Assembly (NCBI GenBank): GCA_023213395.1
Contig: CM041465.1
Location: 182,907,741-182,971,740 of the forward strand
Reading direction: 5' to 3'
Length of the DNA: 64,000 nucleotides
From: Cycas panzhihuaensis
Lineage: Eukaryota; Cycadophyta
Each line of letters opens with the position of its first letter. The stretch's first letter is position 1. Below, in pieces: positions 49,228 to 60,029 of the stretch. Under the pieces are notes generated by a model, which made no database searches, was not told where the DNA came from, and saw nothing but the letters and a program-made list of their open reading frames with translations. Made by a program: the position numbers and the translations under genes.

Positions 49228-49700
49228 TTAATAGCTTTTACATACAAAGTTACTTGATGAGATTGGAGGTAGACCAACTACTAGACCATTTCTCTCCATG
49301 TTGTTTAATTTTTCTATAGGGAGATGACCATACTTCAAATGCCACATCTTATTATTATGACTTACTGCAGTACAAGCTTTTACCCCCTTTGCAATTACAT
49401 GGCCATTATTTTTCATGTCTAGAATATAACAAAATTCTTTTCATCAAATACAGTGCTTCGTCCCTTTTTCTTGAGTTGGGAGATAGACAAAAGGTTCATT
49501 TTTAAACCAAGTACAAAAAGTACATTTTCAATTTTCTCGACCTTGTCTTTTATTTAAATGGCAATGGTTCCAACTCCTTTGATCTCAAGGGAGTATTTGT
49601 CTCCTAATTCCACGGATTTGTCAGAAGTATATGGCCACAGACTTTCCAACCATTCTTCTTGACAGGTCATATGGCGAAAGGCTCCTAAGTCGATGTACCA
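49228..49700 (-). pseudogene. E5 protease and pre-integrase domain
   Basis: The protease active site reads VWYIDLGAFRHMTCQEE; Leu replaces Ser in the DSG/DTG triad (49683-49691). NVLFVLGLKMNLLSISQL follows, then the pre-integrase finger in an open stretch ending with MWHLKYGHLPIEKLNNMERN and CKSY. A stop in the KIENVL-preceding segment and another before the finger break the frame. Confidence 0.82.
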
Positions 49701-49779
49701 TACATCTTTGTCTTGGAGGCTTGCTGCTAGGACGACGATGAAAGCTATTTCCTCTTCTTCATCATCATATCACCGAATT

Positions 49780-50674
49780 GTTCCCTACTATAGTTACCCA
49801 TGGGTCATTTCCCTCTTTGGATATTTGCCTTCTTGCATTGGTATGGGAAATGTCCTGATTGGCCACAATGATAACAGACATCAAATGCTTTACGGGAACT
49901 AGCAAAATGATCAGTCTTACCGCAATTGTAGAAAATCCTTGGAGTAATGCTGCGGCCTCTCCCTCTTGCATCTTGCCAATGACCTTATGATGAAGCACGA
50001 CCTTCAAGAGTTCTTCCTCTTCCTCTGTTACATCCTCTGAAACCCAAGTTCAATCTAGAGGCAAAAACATCTTCTAGTTCACCTGCATCCTCATATCTCT
50101 TGTTCCTCTGCTCCTGTCTTAGCAACAACCCTGTTAGTATCCATTGTCATTGTTGTTATTTGATCAATATTATTGATGGTGTTTACCGTTACATCGAATG
50201 ATTTATGTAATTTACTGACCATAAGTTCCACCAACTCTTGATCAGTGAGTGGAGCATCCGCATTCGAAAGGTTATTCCTTAGTGAAGCTATCTTATGCAA
50301 GAAAAAAATAACTATTTCAGACTCCGTAATATGAAGTTTGAACAGTTCTTCCTTCATGGCTATTATCCTGGCCAGGTTCTTTTGCCCATAAGTTTGCTAG
50401 ATACTTCCAAATGCTTTCAGAGGAGTGCAGGTTTTCAACATAGATAAGAAGTGAATCTGAAATAGATAATTTTAAAATTATAACCCCTTGTACTATCCTG
50501 ATCTTCCCAATTGGTTTGCTCAGGTCCAACATCTTTTGGTTTGGTTTCGGCTCTTGTTGCAATTCTCTAGGCATTTTTGGTTCTAAGGAGGGTCTCTATC
50601 TTAATTTTCTAAATATGATAGTTAATATCAGTAAGCTTGTCATTTTCAGACAGAGTTAGGATAGAGGAAGCCAT
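49780..50674 (-). pseudogene. E5 gag, broken
   Basis: Starts at ATG 50674 with MASSILTLSENDKLTDINYH and an in-frame stop two codons later. A second stop precedes RIATRAE-like text. The shifted frames at 50317-50574 and 50091-50357 hold the rest (HITESEIVIFFLHKIASLRN, then LVELMVSKLHKSFDVTVNTI). Two zinc knuckles follow: a damaged one (FYNCGKTDHFASSR) and an intact CYHCGQSGHFPYQC at 49835-49876. Gag with two knuckles is less common in plant copia elements than gag with one. Confidence 0.85.
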
Positions 50675-51404
50675 TTCTAAGGACAGAAGAGTGTTCTGGG
50701 AGCCCTAGGTTGTATAATGGTACGAATTTCCGTACAGTACCCAAACTATACAGATGGGGGCAAGACCTATCTCAAAAGAAAGCTCTTGAAGAGTAGATCA
50801 GAGATCTGTAATTACTTTTCTGAGGTAGCTTCTATCTTAAGAGAAATCTGGCCCAAAATCTCTAGATGGGCAGCTAGGGTTTTTACAAATATGAAAAAAA
50901 ACTTTGCAAATCTTTGAGAAATCTCTTCACAAAAGCATTCAAAAGATCTGTATACTCGAAACAAAGAGTTTTGGTTTGATGTTACCCAAAGATTTGCTCA
51001 GATTTGAGAAAAAATCTTCAAAAATCCTTGTAAACGTGCGCGGCTAGTATATGGGTTAAAACCCCCTCAAAATGAACTCGGATCACTTCGTGATAGAAGA
51101 GAAAGGTGAAGAGGATGTCAAGATCTACAATCTGGGTGAGTTTCGTTGAAATCTGAGAACTTGACTTTTTCAAGTCCGTACAACCATACGGTTCTATACA
51201 GTCACCTCTGTACTTGCTTAATGCTTTAATTTTGCTTTGCTTGGTCTTCTTGCCTCCTCCTTTTATTTTTCTAGATGTCTACTTTTTTCTTTGCTTCAAC
51301 TTCATTTGAAGACCTTGTCTTTCTTCTTCACAGCTTGTCTAAGATTATACTTGTCTCTCTTACTTGATTTTGTAGAGACACTCTCTTAATCAGGCAGAAT
51401 AACC

Positions 51405-51417
51405 TACTCTGATACCA
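51405..51417 (-). promoter_or_regulatory. E5 primer-binding site
   Basis: TGGTATCAGAGTA on the minus strand lies immediately inside the 5' LTR and matches the initiator methionine tRNA site except at the last bases. Confidence 0.92.
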
Positions 51418-51601
51418 TGTCAAAATGCTAAACAAAAGATAGATGAAGAATGTTTGATGATTAACATTGAGAGCTCAAGTGAATAAATACAATTAGGGTT
51501 TGTAACCGACTTGTAACCGAAATACCTCTAAATGACACGTGTCTATCGGTTACATATTTGAATATCTACTCTATGACATAAGATAAAACATTACATTATC
51601 A
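51418..51601 (-). repeat. E5 5' LTR
   Basis: TGTCAAAATGCTAAAC to ACATTATCA; the outer terminus is 2 bp shorter than in the other LTR. Confidence 0.9.
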
Positions 51602-51639
51602 AAATTTTGGTTTATCTTCTTCCCCCCCACTCTGTCTTA

Positions 51640-52779
51640 ATGCTACTCCTACTGCTTGGGACCTACTTCTGCCTCATCTGCCTTCAAGATTTCTTCGTTA
51701 ATTTGAGTAAAGATAGGTATAATGTCATCTTTCGCTTTTATCTTTTCTTGTAGGGCAGTTATCTCTACCTTATATCCTGCTTCTAGCTCCTTGATCATAT
51801 GGATAATCTATTGAGTTTTCCCTTCTACCTAGGTTGACTAAGAGGATGTTTCCTCCATCTCCATTCTAGGAGGAAATTTTGCTCATTCTTCTAATGAAGA
51901 TTCTATTTTGACCTCTTCCTCTTTCTCCTCTATATCTTGTCTCCTTTTGATATTCCTATGTACCATCTATTTGGAACAATGTGGAATAGAGGCATCAGGT
52001 ATTTGTTGTAGCCACTTCAAAATTTTTGTCGTCTCCTTCTTCACCCTTCTCTTTATCTCCATGTCTTGGGTGTTCTATGAAAAAGCATCCACCCATTGCT
52101 TGATTAATGGTTCATGTGGGTGAATAAGTGTTCGAGGAGGTTGTACTGTCAGACACTAATGAATCAATATTGTGAGTAACAAGGAGGGATGTTTGAAAGG
52201 GTGTGTTATCACCTCTCCTATCTGCTTTGTCATGCTCATTGCCAAAAAATTTGACCGATTCAGTCGTTCTTCATCACGTATTTTTCGTAATATCGACATC
52301 ATTCCCCCTAGAATGTATGTATATTTTCTTTTGGACAGGAATCAAGTGTATATGATTTTTTCCAGCCACTGCAACCTCATGTCCTTAATATCCACAATCT
52401 GCATTCCTCCCAATAGAATTTGGGTATTTTCCTAGCAATACTCCCTCAACCAAGTCTCGCAGTCTGCTTCTGAGTGTTTAGTAGAAGATGGGACCTCCCC
52501 CTCCTTGGGAAACCCTATAATCTCATGAATAATATCTATATCAAGCTTAATTCGTTTGATATCTCTCTTTAACTCCACTAGTATATGTTCCATTAGCTCT
52601 GGGTCCCAATACAATGGACTCAAGTACATATATTCTCCCCATTCCACTTGCTTAACTTTTACTTTAAACGCAACAGGTGATCCTTTCAATTCCCATCTCA
52701 CCTTGTGTAGAAATGTCTCTTGGCACTCTATTGTCTTCATTCTGGACAAAAAATGGAAAAAATGAAGCAATACAAGCAC
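51640..52779 (-). pseudogene. E6 ORF3: unrecognised protein 3' of pol
   Basis: Downstream of E6 integrase and before its 3' LTR, the minus strand holds a coding-like region. It begins with an open stretch of 115 codons (52432-52779; RWELKGSPVAFKVKVKQVEW, then LSPLYWDPELMEHILVELKR) and continues in the same frame with a few stops. The next part reads YTYILGGMMSILRKIRDEER, ITHPFKHPSLLLTILIH and HEPLIKQWVDAFS. It ends in a Lys/Glu-rich, coiled-coil-like tail (EKIKAKDDIIPIF). The same protein can be aligned in E4 (plus strand) and E8. I do not recognise a family. It may be an extra ORF such as the env-like ORFs of some gypsy lineages, or a captured host gene. Confidence 0.65.
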
Positions 52780-53162
52780 TTACATGGAGAATGAGTATGA
52801 AAACCCCGAATGCGTGCCATTTTGGAATGTATGGCTTCCCTCCATTGAAATGCTGGTCTTTGTCTTTAGAAAAGCTCCCACTTGCTTCCTCAGATATCTC
52901 TTCTATTGAAATGGTACTTGATTAGAGAATTTAACACGTATAATCTTTGTTTTTCACTATGCATACTACGTGGAAATGCTTATAGGTATGTATAGTATAT
53001 TCGAACACTTTACGTTCTTTATTCATTGCATACTCGATAGCATATGTTTTTGGTATGTATAGTGTATTTCGACATTTTTTATATTTTTACTTTTTGCCCC
53101 CAATAGTGTACGTTTTTTGTCCATATAGTGTATTCTGCACACACGTATTCAAATTTTTGGCA

Positions 53163-53165
<3 letters not shown>

Positions 53166-53218
<53 letters not shown>
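53166..53218. repeat. (AT)n microsatellite
   Basis: About 53 bp of uninterrupted AT dinucleotides between ORF3 and integrase of E6. Confidence 0.95.
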
Positions 53219-53221
<3 letters not shown>

Positions 53222-53331
53222 TTTTTATCATATTGCTCAAGTGTATGATATGAGTTATAGTTAATTTTTCTATTTTTTTAATTTTTTGTATTTTGCATTT
53301 ACATATCAAACAAGAATTATGTTCCGACATC

Positions 53332-53351
53332 GAGACAACCTTGATTGTCTC
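53332..53351 (-). promoter_or_regulatory. Hairpin after E6 pol
   Basis: GAGACAA and TTGTCTC pair over 7 bp around a 6-nt loop, about 60 nt past the integrase stop. Matching hairpins follow pol in E4 and E7. Function unknown. Confidence 0.6.
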
Positions 53352-53410
53352 CAACTCCAAGCAATGTGTTATGGTACAACTAGTTGATTCTTCTGGTGGG
53401 TTGATACACC

Positions 53411-55044
53411 CTAGCTGTAATAGGGTTTCATCCAATTGTCGTTGACCAATGTTGGTAGCTGGGGTCCATCTATTTCACGTAGCATTACTAATCCATTCTC
53501 AAAGATCTTCTTAGCGATGTATGGGCATAACCATCGCATCTTTAGTTTTCCCGTGTGTGTCTAAAATTTGCTATTGTTAAGCAACACTAGGACACCTTCC
53601 TAGAATTGTGGTGACCTCAAATGGCAGTTGTGCCATGCTTTTTGCCTTGTCTTTTTCACGTTTTACAACCAGTTTGCCATATATCTTGTTTTGTACAATA
53701 GTAGTAACTGCTTAAGGCATTCTCGTAAAGAATGAAAATTATCGAGTTGACATTGCATGGCAATACTCAAACTAGGAATCTTGAATTCTATTAGAAGAAT
53801 GGCTTCAATTCCATATACCAATCAGAATGGTGTTTGTCCAGTTGCTCTCTTATATGTTGTCATAAATACCCATAACACTAACAATAACTTTTCTTCCTAG
53901 TTAGATCTACCCATGTCCCATATCTTTCAAAGGCAATTCCCAATAATCTTGTTGGAACTTTCAACTTATCCATTAGTTCGACGATAGTACGGTGTTGATT
54001 TCCGATGGCTAATCATAAGCGTAGATATCAGAACTTCTATAGTTTGATTTACGAAGTGTGCTCCTTGGTCACTCACAATCTCCAACTGACATTCATAGCG
54101 AGTTATGATCACTTTGTATAAGAATCATGTTGTGCTTTCCAAATCTACCTTCTATAATGGATGCACTTCCACCCATTTTGTCATGTAATCAATTGCCAAT
54201 AAGATATAACGGCCTTGAGATCATCGGATGGCTCGCTTGATAGGCCATATGAAATCAAATCCCCATTTTTCAAATGGTGCAAGTGGCAAGATTAGTTTAA
54301 GAGGTTAATAGTCTTGTTGACTTGGCTTCCCCACTCTTTGGCAATAATTACACTTTTGAATCCATTTCTTCACGTCTTCAAACATTGTGGGCCACCAAAA
54401 ACCAACTGATAACACTTTTCTCCAAGTGGCCATTTCCCCATGTGACCTCCTACTATTCCTTTATGCACTTGGGCCATGATTTGTTTGGTCTTATGTGGCC
54501 TAACATAATGGTGAAGTACTTCATTTGGCCCAAGTCGATACAACTCCCCCTAAATCAGCTAATATAGTTCCACTTTGCAAACAATTTTTTTGTGCTTAGT
54601 CTTGTTTATTTCGGGTGGTCATTCCCTTGTTACTAGATACTTTGGAATCCCTTTGTACCATTCAGTCGAAACTGCATCTATGCTAAACAATGTTGTGTTT
54701 GGGAAATCATCAGATACTCTTGTAACTTCTTCCCCATTATTAATTCTCAAGAGTTGGTCAGGTATCACCTGTGCTTTTCTAGGTTTGACCATTATTTTGA
54801 AGGTAAACCCCTAAAACAACATGAGGCATCTACTAATCTGCCCTCTCTTTATAAGTTTGTTCACTAGATACATTAAGGCTTAGTGATCCACAAAGAACTT
54901 AAATGGATTAGACAATAGATGGTGTTGGAATTTTTGCAATGCATACACCATCCCAAGCCCTTCTCGTTTAGTTGTGGTATAATTCTATTCGACTCTTGTC
55001 AACTTCCAACTTGCAAAGTAGAAAGGGTGATCCACCTTGTTGTC
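53411..55044 (-). pseudogene. E6 pol: RNase H and integrase, broken
   Basis: The RNase H end lies at 54560-54900 (FFVDHKALMYL-like text, then TFKIMVKPRKAQVIPDQLLR). The H2C2 zinc domain is near 54400-54540 (LGPNEVLHHYV, then VHKGIVGGHMGKW). The integrase core follows with EIVSDQGAHFVNQTIEVL near 54070 (second aspartate), STPYYRRTNG-stop-VESSNKIIGN (glutamate region) and TYKRATGQTPFWLVYGIEAI near 53840. The C-terminal domain is at 53411-53640 (GKLKMRWLCPYIAKKIFENG, then DGPQLPTLVND), ending at the TAG 53411-53413. Several stops are present. Sequence 5' of RNase H has been deleted up to the LTR fragment. Confidence 0.88.
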
Positions 55045-55303
55045 ATTGGGTTTGTATGTATGTGTGTCCTTGCTGACATCATCAGATCTGGGTGCGGTTG
55101 GGTCTATTGTGGGTACATGTACCATGCATACCTATCTACACATGTACCATTCGGGTATGTATCTTGAAATGCATACCTCAAGAGTCCTTTTCCTGGATGT
55201 TTGCCTTGATTTTCGTCATGCATACCTTTGAATAGTCTACCGGTTGTGCGTACCTGCATTCCCCATGTCAGTACAAGCATACATTCTTAAAATAACCCCA
55301 AAA
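55045..55303 (-). repeat. E6 5' LTR fragment
   Basis: Homologous to about 46130-46432 of the left LTR (GTGTGTCCTTG at the start, CTACCGGTTGTGCGTACC inside, ATAACCCCAAAA at the end). Only the outer third is present. It is joined directly to RNase H sequence, so a deletion removed everything between. Confidence 0.85.
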
Positions 55304-55308
55304 TCCTG

Positions 55309-55540
55309 TATGTTATGGCACAACCACCACCTACATGCACCACAATTTAAGGGAGGTGACCAAGTACTCCTTTACGACAACAAGTTTTGCATGTGCCCTA
55401 GCAAACTAAAAATGAGATGCTTGGGGCCATACACAATTGAAAAAATATTCCAAAATGGATCGGTGCAATCGAAAGAGCTAGATGGACCGCTGCTACCAAA
55501 GTTAGTTAATGGTAGTAGACTAAAGCCCTATCACAATTAG
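55309..55540 (+). pseudogene. E4 integrase, C-terminal part
   Basis: This is the direct continuation of the integrase cut at 45565: HNHHLHAPQFKGGDQVLLYD, then KLKMRCLGPYTIEKIFQNGS, then LDGPLLPKLVNGSRLKPYHN and a stop. The order and content match the C-terminal DNA-binding domain in E6 and E7. The reading frame differs by one base from the left part across the E6 insertion. Confidence 0.9.
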
Positions 55541-55609
55541 GGTAATCAAGTTTCCCGGAGGAGTCAACCTGGTGTAACATAGCATGTTGATGTTGCATTG
55601 CTCAAGTTG

Positions 55610-55629
55610 GGGACAATTGTGGTTGTCCC
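55610..55629 (+). promoter_or_regulatory. Hairpin after E4 pol
   Basis: GGGACAA, loop TTGTGG, TTGTCCC: a perfect 7-bp stem about 70 nt after the integrase stop. Confidence 0.6.
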
Positions 55630-56389
55630 AGTATTATGAGTTTTGATTCCACCCTAATACATAAATACACAAATATAGAAAAGAAAGTAAAAAACCATAA
55701 TTCCCTAACATTTATCTAAACAACACTAATAATTGGATATAGTGACTGATGATGAGTTAATTCAGAGCCAAAATTGACAGGACAAGACATCCCAATGTAG
55801 CCAAGACACCATTATAGAGAAATAAGCAACCATTCCAAGGATTGTGAATAATCGTTCCATAGAAAGGTGTAACAAGAAAAAATAACAAAGCATTCTAAAG
55901 TGATAGGCAACCATTTCGAACATGTTCAACCATTGTTCTCAACATAATTCTTGCACGAGAATAGCTCGAGGAACAATTTAGTGCAAAAACAAGAATAAAA
56001 TCAATATAAATGAGAAAATTAAGGATTATTTTACCATTCAAGCATTCCTGAATTTAAGCGATTTCCAAGACAAGGGTTTTCCACCAATTTTCGAATAGAA
56101 ATTCTCAATATCTAACCCATAATGAGAATGCCCTAATAGATTGAAACCATCCAAACAATTCCAAGCATCTAAATGAATGACATGGCAAATGGCTTGCATT
56201 CCAACTATAGCCCTCAACAAGCATTCCTCACTATTCCTTGCCAAAACTAGGCATTTCAATTGTTTGGTAAGCATTCTTGTAGCCATTTTCGTTGTTTCAA
56301 GTGTGTCGTTCAGGAATAAATATATAAGAATACCAATGGAATTATTAGAGCCCTATTTACCCTAATCATGGGAAGATTTTACACATATG

Positions 56390-57120
56390 ACAGATGATTT
56401 CAAAGAAGCCATCATCAAGGCAAGTTGGAGGAGATATGTATTATGGCCATCATTTTATTGGGATAAATGGTTAATGGAAACCATAGTAAGGTGGGTGGCT
56501 TGAGATTCAAATCAAGTAGAGATCTCAACCGATTTGATATGGAGATTAATAGAATTACCCTGAAATGAGAAAATACTATGGGGGGATAGGAGAAATAAAA
56601 TGGATTGTGACTTAATAGTTCCAACAATTTGCATACTAATTGCACAACAATATTCAAGAGGCACCAAAATTGACAATTTAAGGGATCATGAGCTTTGATC
56701 AATAGCCAAAATCTTGGTTAAGAAAAAATATACATGTTGCCCTAGAGGAATGTTATCGACCATGCAAGAAGGTTAGGAGGGAATAATACTAAATTGGAGT
56801 GAAGTTTTGGCTCAATCCATCATAAAATAACTTCAGGAACTTCATGGGGAAAAGTTAGTTTTCAAACATGCCTCACCGTTGTTGGGTTTTCTCTTCACCC
56901 AAATACCAACAACAGGATCACCATAGGAATAGATTGAGGAAAATTAGGCATTGATGCAATAGTGGACTCGTGCATTTCTACATGATATAGAGTCAGAAGA
57001 AATGAAACAATAGGTAAATGCAACCATGAAGCATATCATAGAATGATTCTAAGGCAATGTATTAGAACCATATCATCGTAAGCCAAAGAAGAATGCCTTA
57101 GTTGAAGATGGGGCATCAAT
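56390..57120 (+). pseudogene. E4 ORF3 remnant
   Basis: Downstream of E4 pol the plus strand reads FKEAIIKASWRRYVLWPSFY, then WDKWLMETIVRWVA, IAKILVKKKYTCCPRGMLST and LVFKHASPLLGFLFTQIP, with stops in between. It aligns in order with E6 ORF3 (EWGEYMYLSPLYWD; KRKYTYILGGMMSILRK; PFKHPSLLLTILIH). Finding it on the other strand, in a differently oriented element, shows that it belongs to the element family and not to the local flank. Confidence 0.6.
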
Positions 57121-59189
57121 GTGCCATAGTTGAAGATGACATTCACAGTCATATAACATTCACTATCAAAACATTAACAAGCATAGTATCCACAAGAGAA
57201 GAGAGGGGATTAGAGACAAAAGAACATACATATGAGAAACAATGACATCTTTTATTAATGGAAGAAACTACATGGTCGACTAGGCCAACCTCGAGTTAGT
57301 ACATTAACCTTTTCCCAACAATCCCTCACAATGCACTTACATACCTCACAAAATGCCTCTCTTATGTAGTCTATTTATACATTGTGTTGGGTGGTTCAAC
57401 TACCCAACTAATCCTCAACTAACCCTTTCGTTAATGCCCTTTTTTTACATTAATTAACACTTGCATTAATACAAGTACCAATAACTCCTTTCTAATGTAT
57501 TACTAATAACCCATTTTACATTAATGTGTTGGTCAAAGACCTTTTATAGGCCAACAAATGTTCCAAGCTTTAGTCAACATATTGAGAAATGAATTAGATC
57601 ACATCTCAGTCATATAATCCAACCATAGTATAGAAGTCCTTTGTCACAAATATAATTTGGTGATGCACACCTTTATATCTCAAAAGTAGGGTTTCAAATA
57701 TAGAATTAAACATAATAGTGTAAAACTATTTTTATACATAAATGTAGAGGTTTAGGGGACAAACATAATCATCAAATTTGAACCATGTAGTTATTAGATA
57801 AATCATATTGCATGCATAGATTTCTTGTCATGGATTCCTTTTCTATTTCATGTCAAAAAACAGGGTTTCAATTTGCCAATCACCTACTAGTTGTATAGTC
57901 TATATATACAATCATATGACCTACATATACATATCATACAACATGCACATGCAACCATACGATTTGTAATCTAACCCAATGTATAATTGCCATAAATGAT
58001 AGTCGTATAAACCTACTAGACAATTATACAACCTATTATTATGATGACTTTACGGTGCCATTATGAGGCTATATGGTCTATTGTACCTACAATGTATGAT
58101 TCTAAAGGATAGTTGTACAATTTGCCATAAATGTAGTCGTATCAAGCTACCTCATAATTATAGACTTCAGAATTTTAAAATAGCTTTTGACATAAAATTT
58201 TTAAAATAAAAATAAGCCCTATTTGTGAATGATTTCCAAAAATAAAGTAATCAAACTTTTTTTGGGGCAAAATCATGGAGCTATTTACCTCTTGTATTTT
58301 TTGTTGATATACTTACCTTTCCATTATGTTCACCTTGTTTGAATGGTTGACTTGTCTTTATGGCTTCCATAACTTTCATGGCTTTATGGATTTCATGACT
58401 CAATGGCTTCCTTGGCTTTATGGCTATTATGGCTCCATGGCTTCCATAGATTCCATGGTGTTTCATAGACAAAGATGCCCTCTAGGGTTTTCACAAGCTC
58501 CTTCATGGCTTTCATGGCACCTCTAGGGTTTGGACATGCTTCTTCATAGCCCCCAAATATTGCCTCCTAAAGATCTTCTCATCACTTATAAATAGGAGAA
58601 TATTTTCTTCTAATTCGATGCACAATAGTATAATCCACCTCTTTAAAAGAGTGTATAAGAAGATTCCATCTCAATATCCATGCACCATATCCATAGCCCA
58701 CTCTTAGTAAAATAATCCACATAGAAGATTATGTGAGAAGATTCCTTCTCAATACCCATCTAGTCCTTTGCATTATAGCTTTGAGGAATTTTCAATCTTA
58801 GAAAATTTACTTCCAAATTAATTTAATGGCTAATTTATGCTATGTACCCAATTAGGGGTGCATGGCATACTTTGGATTAATATTTATGTCAAGCTTGGAT
58901 TATGTATCATTAGAAGAGGGTAATTATAGATAATGTGTGTAAAAGCGTGTGTTGACTTGTGGTACACTCTAAGACAATTAAATAATGTTGCTTTTATTAT
59001 GTGGACCTAAGGAAATGTAGGTTTTATTATATAGGCTATAAAATAAGGGGGAGGGGGGAAGTTGAATTTAGTATATATATCTCTCAAGTCTCATTGTAAA
59101 ATCATCTTTTGTGAATTATTCTCTTTGAGGATTCTTCCTCATCTATGCTTCTCTTCTACCACTTGTAACAAATTCTAAGTGGTTTATTA
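57121..59189. other. Repetitive non-coding stretch, possibly E4 3' LTR and flank
   Basis: No gene recognised. It holds a 7-bp stem hairpin (GTTGGGT...ACCCAAC, 57386-57408), a diverged duplication around TTGCCATAAATG (57983-58030 and 58106-58155) and a stretch dense in ATGGCTT and CCATGG words (58355-58530). A plus-strand promoter-like CTATAAAATAAGGGGG lies near 59036. Any of these could belong to E4's missing 3' LTR, but no partner copy is recognisable. Confidence 0.35.
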
Positions 59190-59996
59190 TGTAAAAACTT
59201 ATTAATTGCTTCCCAATACCCCTAAGCACTTATGTCAAGGCCCACTTCCGTGTAGTCTTCCCAAGGATATTTTTAACATGTTGGCTACATACTCATATTA
59301 CTATCAACATATATTCATCCAATATAACTCATGAGACATCAAGCATCGACATAACATCATCATCACAACATTACAATAACCACAATCACACACATGGCAC
59401 AATATTTTCATGTAACTTTGATATCATAAGAAAATACCACCACATAATAGTCTTTTACATTGCTAAAGATCATAACACTTGGCTCCCATACCCGAGAGCA
59501 TACCATACAATTCTCTTACTTGGAACTCACTACCAACAAGGTGACAAATAGACTCTCAAATACAAGATTACATGCCTTTTCATAGGAATAGTTGTATCTT
59601 ATTGTCACAACCATTCTATTTCATAACATGACACCCTTTCATACTAACATGTAATTAACTCTTACACTTTATTATAATAACAACATCTATACATTTATAT
59701 GTGTGAGGCTAACATTATCAATTTAAAGTGTCTTCTTTTAGTTTGTCACATGCATTCCATGCATTCTTCGATATGCATTCCTCTTGCATTCCTAATTGTA
59801 ATGTGTTTCATTTCAAAATGCACCCTGTCATGCATTCCCTAAAAGCACTTTTCTAGCATAGATATTTTGTTTTGGCATGCGTTATTCCATACTAGCATGT
59901 GTTGGATCATTTCCTGCAATCAACCTACCCTATTAGACACGAGTTAGTACATTTTCCACTATTACAGGTGTGTACAAATTAGATTTGCCCCCAACA
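59190..59996 (-). repeat. E8 3' LTR (gypsy)
   Basis: Diverged relative of the E6 and E7 LTRs, with the same order of features: a CACTT(A)TGTCAAGG block near its left end, repeated GCATTCC words, and a CCCCCAACA end followed by TCTATCCTAGG, the polypurine-tract position. The left end is placed by alignment and may be off by tens of bases. Confidence 0.65.
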
Positions 59997-60029
59997 TCTA
60001 TCCTAGGTTCATAAAAAGAGGTTCAACAT

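Larger units (their letters stand above)
46472..51601 (-). mobile_element. E5: Ty1-copia element nested in E6
   Basis: A 5.1-kb copia element with short LTRs (186 and 184 bp), a good primer site and a polypurine tract, containing gag, protease, integrase, reverse transcriptase and RNase H on the minus strand. It sits between the 3' LTR and ORF3 of E6. No target duplication is evident: flanks are TTTCT on the left and AAATT on the right, and the right LTR end is altered. It is the innermost and therefore youngest layer of this nest. Confidence 0.92.
45566..55303 (-). mobile_element. E6: Ty3-gypsy element nested in E4
   Basis: The left LTR (45566-46432) and a right LTR fragment (about 55045-55303) bound a minus-strand gypsy element. 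Flanks TCCTT (45561-45565) and TCCTG (55304-55308) agree at four of five bases, and E4's integrase continues across the two junctions. The internal region keeps RNase H, integrase, a 3' ORF3 and the polypurine tract. Most of the 5' LTR, gag, protease and reverse transcriptase are missing. The element is itself interrupted by E5 at 46472-51601. Confidence 0.88.

Noticed and set aside
52172-52925. Plus-strand frames of 69-87 codons
   Set aside because: Antisense to E6 ORF3, whose minus-strand frame is supported by alignment with two other copies.
57235-57556. Possible solo LTR (TGAGAAACAATG to GGCCAACA)
   Set aside because: TG...CA ends are common by chance; no target duplication and no second copy in the window.
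58281-58526. Frames on both strands in the same place
   Set aside because: Translation of an ATGGCTT/CCATGG-rich simple repeat; no protein features.
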